Source: Tellurirhabdus bombi (GTDB taxonomy: Bacteria > Bacteroidota > Bacteroidia > Cytophagales > Spirosomataceae). Taken from it: DNA of 64,000 nt. Position 1 is the first letter of the stretch; each line of letters starts with the position of its first letter. The DNA lies in the NCBI RefSeq assembly GCF_021484805.1, contig NZ_CP090557.1, positions 3,608,001 through 3,672,000 of the forward strand. The letters run 5' to 3'. Shown here in pieces: positions 35,857 through 44,243 of this stretch. A program made the translations under genes and the position numbers. The notes beneath the pieces were generated by a model. That model did not search any database and was not told where the DNA came from. It was given only the letters and a program-made list of their open reading frames with translations.

Positions 35857-35888
35857 CAAACTTACACATAAAATGTGCGGAATTGCAA
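35857..35888 (-). promoter_or_regulatory. Full Bacteroidota promoter of the GSIII gene
   Basis: On the minus strand TTTG (35885-35888), a 20-base spacer and TAAGTTTG (35857-35864) match the Bacteroidota -33/-7 consensus. Transcription would start near 35850, giving a 30-nt leader to the ATG at 35820. The rest of 35889-36205 is AT-rich and holds the mtaB promoter but no gene. Confidence 0.75.
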
Positions 35889-36179
35889 AAACAAATTCGA
35901 TTTTTAACTGTTTTTAGCTTCATAAGTATGAATTTACCAAAAACAGCTTCAAAATAATATTTGCCGCTAATTCTTGAAATCGCAACATTTACAAACACTC
36001 GTTGGACTTAATCAAGAATTACTTTAACAACAGTTATAGATTTTCTGACCCTTTGCGAAATTGTTTACAAAGCGACGGAATTTTTTAGAAGTTGGCCCTG
36101 TTTTTCAACGGATCATTAAATTTTTTTAATCCCATCGAAAGCATCCGGTGATTGGTAAGCAGATACGTCAGGAATGGTG

Positions 36180-36187
36180 TATTTTTG
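36180..36187 (+). promoter_or_regulatory. -7 box upstream of mtaB
   Basis: TATTTTTG fits TAnnTTTG and would start transcription about 12 bases before the ATG at 36206. The -33 element is not clear. Confidence 0.45.
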
Positions 36188-36205
36188 CCTAATTATTGCG
36201 CCAGT

Positions 36206-37546
36206 ATGAAAAAAGTTGCCTTCTATACGTTAGGTTGTAAACTGAACTTTTCAGAGACTTCCACCATTGCCCGACTGCTTGAGCAGCAAGGCTTTCAACG
36301 GGTGGAATTTAACCAGCAACCCGATGTATTCATTATAAACACCTGTTCCGTTACTGAAAACGCGGACAAAAAATGCCGGAAAATTGTTCGTGAAGCCCAA
36401 AAAATCAATCCAGATGGCTACGTCGCGATTCTGGGTTGTTATGCGCAGCTAAAGCCCCAGGAAATCGCTGAAATTCCGGGTGTCGATGTCGTTTTGGGTG
36501 CCGCCGAAAAATTTCGCCTGCACGAATTGATTCCTACGTTCGAAAAAGAACCGACCGGACGAGCGCGGGTTTTCAACTCACCAATTGAAGAAGCCATTGA
36601 TTACCACGCCTCCTACTCCTTGAATGACCGCACGCGTACTTTTCTGAAAGTGCAGGATGGCTGCGATTACCCTTGTTCGTACTGCACCATTCCCCTGGCC
36701 CGTGGCCGCAGCCGGAGCGATAGCGTTGCGAATGTGGTACGGGCAGCGCAGGAAATTGCGCAAAGAGGCGTTAAAGAAATCGTTTTGACGGGGGTTAATA
36801 TCGGTGACTTTGGTTTACAGAATGATCAACGCGTCGAAACCTTTTTTGACCTTGTTAAAGCGTTGGATGAGGTTGAAGGCATTGAGCGTTTCCGAATTTC
36901 TTCCATTGAGCCGAATCTATTGACTGACGAAATCATTGCTTTTGTGGCTCAATCGAAGCGCTTCGTGCCTCATTTCCACGTGCCTTTGCAGTCAGGGAGC
37001 AATAAAGTCTTGGCTTTTATGCGTCGCCGCTATCGCCGGGAACTGTACGCCAACCGCGTTGCTAAAATTAAAGAATTGATGCCCCACGCGTGCATTGGCG
37101 TGGATGTGATCGTTGGGCACCCCGGCGAAACTGAAGAAGAATTTAAGGAAACCTATCTCTTTTTAAATGAGTTAGAGATCTCTTACCTGCACGTTTTCAC
37201 GTACTCAGAACGAGCCAACACCCACGCCCTGGCCATTAAACCAGTGGTACCCGGCAACCTACGCGCTGATCGGTCCAAAATGCTTCATATTTTATCTGAC
37301 AAAAAACGCCGGGCCTTTTACGAATCCCAACTAGGCCGGAAAGCTACCGTGTTATTTGAAGAAGATGCCGATCGGGCCGATACCCAAAATGGTCTGATGC
37401 AGGGCTTTACGGAAAATTATGTTCGTGTCACGGCCAAATATGATCCCCTGTTGATTAACGAAACCAAGCAGGTACGCCTTACCGAGATCAATAGCGATGG
37501 TCACGTAGAGGTAGAAGACCTGGATGAGCTTGTTCTTCACCATTAA
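36206..37546 (+). CDS. mtaB: tRNA (N6-L-threonylcarbamoyladenosine(37)-C2)-methylthiotransferase
   Basis: 446 residues. The N-terminal UPF0004 domain has the three cluster cysteines in FYTLGCKLNFSE, NTCSVTENADKKC and LGCYAQLKP. The radical-SAM motif C-x-x-x-C-x-x-C is DGCDYPCSYCTIP near residue 150, and a TRAM domain ends the protein (VRVTAKYDPLLINETKQVRL). It adds methylthio to t6A37 in ANN-decoding tRNAs. Order and length fit MtaB rather than MiaB or RimO. The longer TTG-free frame from 36152 is not used because the -7 box lies inside it. Confidence 0.94.
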   Translation: MKKVAFYTLGCKLNFSETSTIARLLEQQGFQRVEFNQQPDVFIINTCSVTENADKKCRKIVREAQKINPDGYVAILGCYAQLKPQEIAEIPGVDVVLGAAEKFRLHELIPTFEKEPTGRARVFNSPIEEAIDYHASYSLNDRTRTFLKVQDGCDYPCSYCTIPLARGRSRSDSVANVVRAAQEIAQRGVKEIVLTGVNIGDFGLQNDQRVETFFDLVKALDEVEGIERFRISSIEPNLLTDEIIAFVAQSKRFVPHFHVPLQSGSNKVLAFMRRRYRRELYANRVAKIKELMPHACIGVDVIVGHPGETEEEFKETYLFLNELEISYLHVFTYSERANTHALAIKPVVPGNLRADRSKMLHILSDKKRRAFYESQLGRKATVLFEEDADRADTQNGLMQGFTENYVRVTAKYDPLLINETKQVRLTEINSDGHVEVEDLDELVLHH

Positions 37547-37634
37547 TTAGAATTAAATTAGAAGATACAAATATTAGGATATGGTATATTCCTAATTAAC
37601 ACTTAACCGTTGAAATATAGTAATCGCTAGCTAT

Positions 37635-40502
37635 ATGAGACGGTTTTTACTTTTATTGATCGGGCTAATCGGAAGCCTGTTGTTTTCAACTCAAAGTTAT
37701 GCAACCCACGTACGAGCGGGTGAAATAACAACCCGACGTATCTCCAATAATAATACGTACGAAATAACCCTGACGGTTTATTATGATGAACAAGACGGTA
37801 GGGATGCTTCCAGAGAGCAGAATAATGTTCTCTTCTGTTTTGGTTTAGGCACGGAATCCAGGCAGGTTCCACGGGTAGTTGCGGAACGCCGCTTTATCAA
37901 CCCCAATACCACCATTAACATCTATCGAACGACTTATACCTACCCCGGTCCTGGTACTTACAATATTTCCTGCCTAATTCAGAACCGCAACGAAGGGACC
38001 CGGAATATTCCCAACTCCGTAGGGACATCTTTCGAATTGCGGACGACAATTCTGGTGAATGCTTCGCTGGGGTTGAACAGCACCCCCGTGATGCTCAACC
38101 CGCCCCTGGACTCCGCCCGCGTGGGCCAGAAGTTTTGCCACAACCCCGCCGCCTACGATGCCGACGGCGATAGCCTTTCCTACCGGCTCTGGACCCCGGC
38201 CGGACGCCCAAACAACATAACCGACAATTGCACGCCCCGTTTAGTTGTGGGGTATTCCCGTCCCGAACTCATCGGGGGCAATCCCCGGACCGAGGCCGGC
38301 ACCGCCCCGGCTACCCTGACGGTGGACCCCCTCACCGGCGACGTCTGCTGGGACGCCCCCGCCGAACGGGGCCAGTACAACATCGCCTTCATCGTGGAAG
38401 AATACCGCAACGGCATCAAAATCGGCGAGATCGTCCGCGACATGCAGATCATCGTCGTCGATGGCACCAACAAACGACCCGAGCTGCGGGTGCCCCAAGA
38501 CCTCTGCGTGGAGGCGGGCACCCTGATTAACCAGCCCATCACGGCCACCGACCCCGATGGCAACCGCATCGAGCTGACCTACTACGGGGGGCCCTTCAAC
38601 AGAGGCCCCGACGGCCAGCCCCTGGCCCTGGTGGCCCCGGCGGCGGCCACCCTGACGCCCCCCGGGGGCATCGTCAACGCGCCCCTGACGGCCAACTTCC
38701 GCTGGCAGACCAACTGCGCCCACATCCGCGATGAGCCCTACGACGTGATCCTGCGGGTGGTGGACTACCCCCGCAACCAGACCCAGCTGGCCACGCTGGC
38801 TTCGTTTCAGATCCGCATCTACGCCCCCGGCCCCCAGAACCTCACCGCCCAGGCGGGCACCAGCCCGGGGGGGCGCTCGATTGTTTTGAACTGGGGGGCC
38901 TACAACTGCGCCCTGCCCGGAGCCCAGATGCGGGTCTACCGCCGGGAAGGCTGCGAGGCGTTGCCCCTGGACCCCTGCACCAACGGGGGCGAGGCCCTGG
39001 TGGCGGGGGGCTACACCCTGGTGGGGCAGGTGCCCATCACCCAGACGAGCTTCACCGACAACCAGAACCTGCGGCGGGGGGCTCAGTACAGCTACCGCCT
39101 GGTGGCCGTGTTTGAACGCCCCCGGGGGGGCGCCAGCGTGGCCTCGGCCCAGGCCTGCGTGAGCCTGCCCCTGCAGACGCCGCTGATGACCCACGTCACG
39201 GTGGACACCACCAGCACCACGGGGGGTCGGATCACCGTGCGCTGGACGCGTCCCATCGGGGTGAACCCCCAGGACCTGGGGGGGCCTTTCCAGTACCGGC
39301 TCTACCGGGCCACGGGGCTGGCGGGCACCGACTTTAGCCTGATTCAGACCCGACCGACGAGCCTGGCGGTGGGGGCGGGGGACACCGTGTTTGTGGACCG
39401 GGGCCTGAACACGGAGGCCAACGCCTACCGCTACCGGGTGGAGTTTCTCTTCACCGAGGCGAGCACGGGCCAGCTCACGGTGCTGGATGTGAGCGAGGCG
39501 GCCAGCAGCGTGCGCCTGGCGGCGGTGGGCCAGAGCGGGGCCATCGCACTCGCCTGGCAGGCGGCTACGCCCTGGAGCAACGACAACCAGACGCACCGCA
39601 TCTTCCGCAGCCAGCGGGGCCCCAACGGCCCCTTCAACGAGATCGCCCGGGTGGCCGTGACGGGTGGGGGGAGCTACCGCTTTACCGACACGGGAGCCGA
39701 CCAGGTGCTGGCCGACGGGAATGTGAGCGTGCGTTTGTCGGTCGACAGCAGCTACTGCTACCGGGTGCTGACCGTCGGTCGGTACGTGAATCCGGCGGTG
39801 AACCTGCCTGTGTTGGAGAACTACTCGCAGGGGATTTGTGCCTCGCCCATCGACACGACGCGTCCCTGCGCGCCGGTGCTGCGGCTGGACTCCCTGGCCT
39901 GCGGGTCTTTGAGTGCGGAGTCGGGCTGCAACCAGAGTGAGTTCATCAACAACCTGAGCTGGCAGGTGGGCAGCGGTTCGGGCTGCGATTTGCGGATTGC
40001 GCGCTACGAGGTGTACTACAGCCGCTACCGGGAGGACAGCACGGCGAGTTTGCTGGGGAGTGTGGCGGCGCCCGAGCAGGTGTACGCCCACCGGAAGGGG
40101 GACGGTTACGGGGGCTGTTACTCCGTGCGGGCGGTGACCCGGAGCGGGGTGGCCAGCGCGGCCTCGAACCGGGTGTGTCAGGAGGGTTGTCCCTGGTTTG
40201 CCTTGCCGAACGTGTTCACCCCCAACGGGGACGGCAAGAACGACGTGTTTCAGGCGCTGGCTTGTCCGCGCCAGGTGGAAGAGGTTGTTTTTGTGGTCTA
40301 CAACCGGTACGGCTCGAAGGTGTACGAGAGCCGGGGGGGCGCAGTAAGCTGGGACGGTCGCAGCAGCGGGGGTCAGGCGTTGTCGTCGGGTTTGTACTAC
40401 TACGAGGCCAATGTGCTTTTCAGCGGCTCGAGCCGGGTGGGCAGCCGGGAGTCGGTCAAGGGCTGGGTGCAGCTCATCCGGGAAGGCACCACCATGCGAT
40501 AG
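37635..40502 (+). CDS. T9SS-secreted surface protein with gliding-motility-associated C-terminal (CHU_C) domain
   Basis: 955 residues. A signal peptide (MRRFLLLLIGLIGSLLFSTQSYA) is followed by THVRAGEITTRRI, a start I associate with large Cytophagales surface proteins, then repeated beta-rich modules and fibronectin-III-like segments (from about residue 395 to 860). The last ~90 residues are a CHU_C/type B T9SS sorting domain (ALPNVFTPNGDGKNDVFQAL, VYNRYGSKVYES, WDGRSSGGQALSSGLYYYEA). It should be exported by T9SS and attached or released at the surface. The GC content jumps inside the gene near 38040-38100: one 60-base line counted at 37741 is 35% G+C, one at 38581 is 75%. Confidence 0.9.
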   Translation: MRRFLLLLIGLIGSLLFSTQSYATHVRAGEITTRRISNNNTYEITLTVYYDEQDGRDASREQNNVLFCFGLGTESRQVPRVVAERRFINPNTTINIYRTTYTYPGPGTYNISCLIQNRNEGTRNIPNSVGTSFELRTTILVNASLGLNSTPVMLNPPLDSARVGQKFCHNPAAYDADGDSLSYRLWTPAGRPNNITDNCTPRLVVGYSRPELIGGNPRTEAGTAPATLTVDPLTGDVCWDAPAERGQYNIAFIVEEYRNGIKIGEIVRDMQIIVVDGTNKRPELRVPQDLCVEAGTLINQPITATDPDGNRIELTYYGGPFNRGPDGQPLALVAPAAATLTPPGGIVNAPLTANFRWQTNCAHIRDEPYDVILRVVDYPRNQTQLATLASFQIRIYAPGPQNLTAQAGTSPGGRSIVLNWGAYNCALPGAQMRVYRREGCEALPLDPCTNGGEALVAGGYTLVGQVPITQTSFTDNQNLRRGAQYSYRLVAVFERPRGGASVASAQACVSLPLQTPLMTHVTVDTTSTTGGRITVRWTRPIGVNPQDLGGPFQYRLYRATGLAGTDFSLIQTRPTSLAVGAGDTVFVDRGLNTEANAYRYRVEFLFTEASTGQLTVLDVSEAASSVRLAAVGQSGAIALAWQAATPWSNDNQTHRIFRSQRGPNGPFNEIARVAVTGGGSYRFTDTGADQVLADGNVSVRLSVDSSYCYRVLTVGRYVNPAVNLPVLENYSQGICASPIDTTRPCAPVLRLDSLACGSLSAESGCNQSEFINNLSWQVGSGSGCDLRIARYEVYYSRYREDSTASLLGSVAAPEQVYAHRKGDGYGGCYSVRAVTRSGVASAASNRVCQEGCPWFALPNVFTPNGDGKNDVFQALACPRQVEEVVFVVYNRYGSKVYESRGGAVSWDGRSSGGQALSSGLYYYEANVLFSGSSRVGSRESVKGWVQLIREGTTMR

Positions 40503-40527
40503 ATCGTTCACAATCTTTATGCTCCCG

Positions 40528-40565
40528 ATGAAAGAGGGCCACCTACACAGGTGGCCCTCTTTCAT
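40528..40565. terminator. Very strong hairpin after the CHU_C gene
   Basis: A perfect 17-bp stem (40528-40544 with 40549-40565) has an ACAC loop and a GGGCCACC core; its outer ends are A/T-rich, with CTCTTTCAT after the stem. It ends the CHU_C gene about 25 bases after its stop. Confidence 0.85.
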
Positions 40566-40570
40566 TGGCC

Positions 40571-40606
40571 TAAAAAAAGAGATGCCCACCAAGGGCAGGC
40601 ATCTCT
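40571..40606 (-). terminator. Rho-independent terminator of the ammonium transporter gene
   Basis: AGAGATGCC (40578-40586) pairs with GGCATCTCT (40598-40606). On the minus strand a run of seven T follows the stem, a classic terminator for amt, whose stop is about 90 bases upstream. Confidence 0.88.
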
Positions 40607-40698
40607 ATCGAGTACAACAAAACCACAGTCGCACTGCTGACTTTATGTCGTTGACGAAAGCCGCAACCCCTGTGGCTCTGTTCTCATATTTTTAATGA

Positions 40699-42027
40699 TT
40701 AAGCGTCTACCAGAAATTCGTCGTGCTGGCTAACATCCAGACCAACTTTTTCGTCTTCTTCAGTCACACGGAGCGGCAGGATTGCGTTGGTAACCACAAG
40801 CAGCAAGTATGACATACCGAAAGCGAAGACAGAAACAACAACCAGTGCGATGATGTGCTGAACAAATAATCCCGTTTCACCGAAGGCCAAACCTTCAACC
40901 GTTACGGCTGAGTTTACTCCTTTGCTAGCGAAAATACCCGTCATCACCATACCAACCATACCGCCTACACCGTGGCAAGGGAATACATCCAGCGTATCAT
41001 CCAGGCTAGATTTTGTGCGCAGGTGAGCAACTACGTTACTAACGATAGCGGCAATCGTACCGATGAAAATTGACGTTGGGATTGTCACAAAACCAGCAGC
41101 GGGCGTGATGGCAACCAGACCGACAACGGCCCCGATTGCGAAACCTAAAGCGGATACTTTCTTGCCTTTTGCAGCATCAAATAATACCCAAGCTAAACCA
41201 GCAGCGGCCGCCGCCGTATTGGTCGTTGCGAAGGCAGAAGCAGCCAGCGCGGAAGCACTTACCGCTGAACCAGCGTTGAAACCGAACCAGCCGAACCATA
41301 GCAGACCTGTACCCAGTAACACAAAAGGAATGTTTGCTGGCGGGAAAATATTCGATTCAATTTGTGATCTCCGACGTTTCAGGTAAATAGCACCGGCTAG
41401 AGCAGCCCATCCCGCAGACATGTGAACAACCGTTCCACCCGCAAAGTCAAGAACACCCATTTTCAGCAGGAAACCATTTGGGTGCCAAGTCCAGTGTGCC
41501 AACGGCATGTAAACGAACAGGCTAAACAGAACGATGAACAGGACATACGACCGGAAGTTGATCCGCTCAGCCATTGAACCCGTTACCAGAGCCGGCGTAA
41601 TAACCGCAAATTTGAGTTGGAAGAACGCGAACACAACCAGGGGAATGGTCGGTGCAAATTCCCAGGGCTTGCCATCCAGAACGCCCTTGAACATAAAGAA
41701 GGTAGTTGGATTTCCAATGACGCCGCCGATTGAGTCACCAAACGCAAGGCTAAAGCCGCAAACAACCCACAGAACGCTAATGACACCCATCGCGATGAAG
41801 CTTTGCAGCATCGTTGAGATCACGTTTTTGTTGTTCACCATTCCGCCGTAAAAATACGCCAGACCAGGAGTCATCAATAAAACCAGGGCAGCGGCTACAA
41901 GCATCCAGGCTGTATCGCCAGCATTGATTCCTTCCGTTACAATTTGCGTAGGAACGCTTGGATAAAGAACGCCCAATACGCTAACCAGCAACAAGAGGGC
42001 AAGCGGAAAATAAGAAGCTTTTTGCAT
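40699..42027 (-). CDS. amt: Ammonium transporter (Amt family)
   Basis: 442 residues, about eleven membrane helices after an initial hydrophobic segment that may be a signal. Amt landmarks are AWMLVAAALVLLMTPGLAYFYGGMVNNKNV, DFAGGTVVHMSAGWAALAGA with one pore His, and DDTLDVFPCHGVGGMVGMV with the second. It conducts ammonium/ammonia inward. It follows a porin gene by 59 bases on the same strand, so ammonium may cross the outer membrane through that porin. No GlnK gene is adjacent. Confidence 0.95.
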   Translation of the reverse strand: MQKASYFPLALLLLVSVLGVLYPSVPTQIVTEGINAGDTAWMLVAAALVLLMTPGLAYFYGGMVNNKNVISTMLQSFIAMGVISVLWVVCGFSLAFGDSIGGVIGNPTTFFMFKGVLDGKPWEFAPTIPLVVFAFFQLKFAVITPALVTGSMAERINFRSYVLFIVLFSLFVYMPLAHWTWHPNGFLLKMGVLDFAGGTVVHMSAGWAALAGAIYLKRRRSQIESNIFPPANIPFVLLGTGLLWFGWFGFNAGSAVSASALAASAFATTNTAAAAAGLAWVLFDAAKGKKVSALGFAIGAVVGLVAITPAAGFVTIPTSIFIGTIAAIVSNVVAHLRTKSSLDDTLDVFPCHGVGGMVGMVMTGIFASKGVNSAVTVEGLAFGETGLFVQHIIALVVVSVFAFGMSYLLLVVTNAILPLRVTEEDEKVGLDVSQHDEFLVDA

Positions 42028-42086
42028 GGGAGTAGAGATGGTTTTGTTAGTACTAAGAGATTTTTATTAGATTAAGAAATACGGTG

Positions 42087-43283
42087 TTAAAACTTATAGA
42101 TGAAGGCCAGTCCCACGGTTGCCTGTGATGACTTGGTGAATTCTCCATTTTTATCTTCGAACTGCTGCACATTTTCAGCACCGGTTGCCTTTACTTTCGC
42201 ATAGCTATCCAAGCGGAACTCAGGCTTGATGAGCAGGTGGCCATCGGCAGCCGAAATGTTACCAGTCAGGGTGAAGGCATTCACACTGGTGCCCATTTCA
42301 TTGAAGTTGCGTAGTCCCCGAGCTCCATCGGTGTTGTCAAAGTATTCGTAACGTGCACCAAGGGCAAAATTGCTGGTGATGGCATAGTTGCTGTAGAGGG
42401 CAACCCCACCCCATGACGAGCTACCGGTTGTTTTGAGTGGCTCAAAACCTTGGAAATCTTTCTTCTGTGAACCAATAGCGGCGTTTAAGCCGACGAAGAA
42501 TTTTTCGGTAACCTGATACGTAGTCGCTAAATCAAATACGGAATAGGCACCGGCAACTTTGTTACCATTTTCATCGTCATTGGCTTCGTTACTGACAATT
42601 CCGTTTAGGTAAACGCTCCAGCCTGAAGCAGGCGCTAAAAACAACTGGCCGATCAGCCCTTTAGACCGGTTGTTGTCATTCATATTATCCACTCCATTAA
42701 CCACCCCTAGCATTAACGACGCTTTATCGCTGAAGGCGTAGGTTCCTTTGACCCCGACGTGGTAGAATGGACCGTTATTAAATAGGTTGGAAAGCGAGTA
42801 GTTGAAGTTAACCGGCGCATCGATCACTTCGTAACCGATATGCGTCCCGAATTGACCAGCCGTCAGCGTGAATTTTTCGGACGCTTTCCAGTTGAAGTAA
42901 GCCTGTTTGATTGAAAGGGCGGTTGAGCCTTCCCCTAATGGCCCAATTACATTCCCGTAGTTCCCTAAATCGGCATTCGGGCCGAAAGCCAGGTCAATCA
43001 CGACGTCCGACTTATTTGTGCTGTAACCAATTCTCGTCTGCACCAAACCCAATGAAATTTGTCCTGAGCGCTGGTCAAAAACGCGGGCAGTACCGGCAGC
43101 CCCTAAGTTACTTCTTGATTTTGGGCTATTAAGGTTACCGCTGTAATACGAATCGATATATCCTGAGAAAGTAAACTTGCCTTTATCCGCCTCTTCAACT
43201 GCTGTTACAACCGAGGTTGAATCCTGAGCTTTGGATAAAAAAGCTACAAGCATACAAGATGCCAGTAAAATTTTCTTTTTCAT
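42087..43283 (-). CDS. Outer-membrane beta-barrel porin (BBP2/OmpL-like)
   Basis: 398 residues. A signal peptide (MKKKILLASCMLVAFLSKAQ) is followed by alternating beta-strand sequence: FTFSGYIDSYYSGNL, LGLVQTRIGYSTNKSDVVIDLAFG, FTLTAGQFGTHIGYEV and a C-terminal strand ending in VGLAFIYKF with a final Phe. This is the beta-barrel porin-2 family of Bacteroidota. The operon with amt suggests passage of ammonium or another nitrogen source. Upstream (43284-43560) are four CCTATTT motifs and no gene. Confidence 0.88.
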   Translation of the reverse strand: MKKKILLASCMLVAFLSKAQDSTSVVTAVEEADKGKFTFSGYIDSYYSGNLNSPKSRSNLGAAGTARVFDQRSGQISLGLVQTRIGYSTNKSDVVIDLAFGPNADLGNYGNVIGPLGEGSTALSIKQAYFNWKASEKFTLTAGQFGTHIGYEVIDAPVNFNYSLSNLFNNGPFYHVGVKGTYAFSDKASLMLGVVNGVDNMNDNNRSKGLIGQLFLAPASGWSVYLNGIVSNEANDDENGNKVAGAYSVFDLATTYQVTEKFFVGLNAAIGSQKKDFQGFEPLKTTGSSSWGGVALYSNYAITSNFALGARYEYFDNTDGARGLRNFNEMGTSVNAFTLTGNISAADGHLLIKPEFRLDSYAKVKATGAENVQQFEDKNGEFTKSSQATVGLAFIYKF

Positions 43284-43381
43284 AATTTTGTTTGGTTTTG
43301 CAGAGGAATAACGAATATTGTTTAACCGTCACAAATATTAGATTCAGAAAGATATTATGCAAGTGTTTACTTAAAAATAAT

Positions 43382-43561
43382 CCTATTTCACTGAATTTTA
43401 CATTATTTCACCAAGTTCGTGCTAAAATTTAGACCTATTTTACAGAAAACCCACTATTTATCTCATTTACCAGCCTATTTTGGATTCATCTATTTTTGCA
43501 AAATAAATATCAAGTATTGATTTCTTAAAAGTCAAGTCTGTTTCTTATTTTAATCCTATTT
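43382..43561. repeat. Four CCTATTT motifs upstream of the porin-amt operon
   Basis: CCTATTT occurs at 43382, 43434, 43474 and 43555, with spacings of 52, 40 and 81 bases, near whole helical turns. They may be operator half-sites. The region is AT-rich, so chance is not excluded. A TATTTTTG at 43491-43498 on the plus strand has no gene ahead of it. Confidence 0.3.
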
Positions 43562-43586
43562 TAAGTTTTTATAGTTTAAAAGAGGG

Positions 43587-43620
43587 GCAAAAAAAAAGCC
43601 CAGCGCTAGCGCTGGGCTTC
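43587..43620 (-). terminator. Rho-independent terminator of the ferredoxin gene
   Basis: A perfect 24-bp palindrome (43596-43619, core CCCAGCGC/GCGCTGGG) is followed on the minus strand by a run of nine T. The ferredoxin gene ends about 50 bases upstream. Confidence 0.92.
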
Positions 43621-43668
43621 AAAATGGTATATTATACTAGCAACAATTAGGCATCGCTGTTCGTTAGC

Positions 43669-44022
43669 TTAAACTGCTTCGGCATGGAGCCATGCTTTTT
43701 TAGCAAGTAAGGTTTCTTCATCTTCTTCTACATCTGGATCGGGAACGCAGCAATCGACAGGACATACTGCGGCACATTGTGGCTCCTCATGAAAACCAAC
43801 ACACTCCGTACATTTATCGGAAACAATGTAGTAAAATTCATTCGAAACCGGAGCCTGCAATTCTTTTCCATCCACGATGGTACCATCACCGAAGTCTACC
43901 TCGTTAAGTGCTGTTCCACCACTCCAGGTCCATTCAACACCGCCTTCATAAATGGCTGTATTGGGACATTCGGGTTCGCAGGCACCACAATTGATACACT
44001 CGTCTGTGATTATAATGGCCAT
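43669..44022 (-). CDS. 4Fe-4S dicluster ferredoxin
   Basis: 117 residues. Two cluster-binding motifs are visible: DECINCGACEPECPN at the N-terminus and DKCTECVGFHEEPQCAAVCPVDCC later, the second with the longer spacing typical of the Allochromatium/YfhL-type ferredoxins. The tail is acidic (PDVEEDEETLL). It carries electrons at low potential; the partner is unknown. The acyl-CoA reductase is divergent to it. Confidence 0.92.
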   Translation of the reverse strand: MAIIITDECINCGACEPECPNTAIYEGGVEWTWSGGTALNEVDFGDGTIVDGKELQAPVSNEFYYIVSDKCTECVGFHEEPQCAAVCPVDCCVPDPDVEEDEETLLAKKAWLHAEAV

Positions 44023-44156
44023 ATATGGTACACGTTTAAACTGTTCTGAAATATATACGCAGCAGCAGCGCTTTCTTACTTTCGCACGAAAGACAGCCGC
44101 TTACTGAATTTGAGATCGTAAAATAGGCTTACTTTTACTAGCCGAAAACATAACAA

Positions 44157-44187
44157 CAAATATAATTATTTAAAGGTTGGCCCCAAA
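44157..44187 (-). promoter_or_regulatory. Full Bacteroidota promoter of the ferredoxin gene
   Basis: On the minus strand TTTG (44184-44187), a 19-base spacer and TATATTTG (44157-44164) match the -33/-7 consensus. Transcription would start near 44150, giving an unusually long leader of about 128 nt. Confidence 0.7.
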
Positions 44188-44243
44188 CTTAATTTTATTT
44201 TTAGGGGTTGTTTTAACGGTATTTCACCATCAAAAAAAATTAT

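Noticed and set aside
38241-40592. A 783-codon open frame on the minus strand opposite the CHU_C gene
   Set aside because: It is low in hydrophobic pattern, rich in His/Arg/Pro/Gly as expected from the complement of GC-rich codons, and has no domain. The plus-strand gene has a signal peptide and CHU_C domain, so this frame is a shadow.
40528-40606. Two adjacent hairpins taken as a CRISPR or REP-like array
   Set aside because: The two stems differ in sequence and each is explained as a terminator for one of the two convergent genes.
43491-43498. Plus-strand TATTTTTG as a promoter
   Set aside because: No plus-strand gene follows; both flanking genes are on the minus strand. AT-rich chance match.
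43284-43560. Sigma-54 (-24/-12) promoter upstream of the porin-amt operon
   Set aside because: No TGGCA-N7-TGC-type pair was found on either strand.
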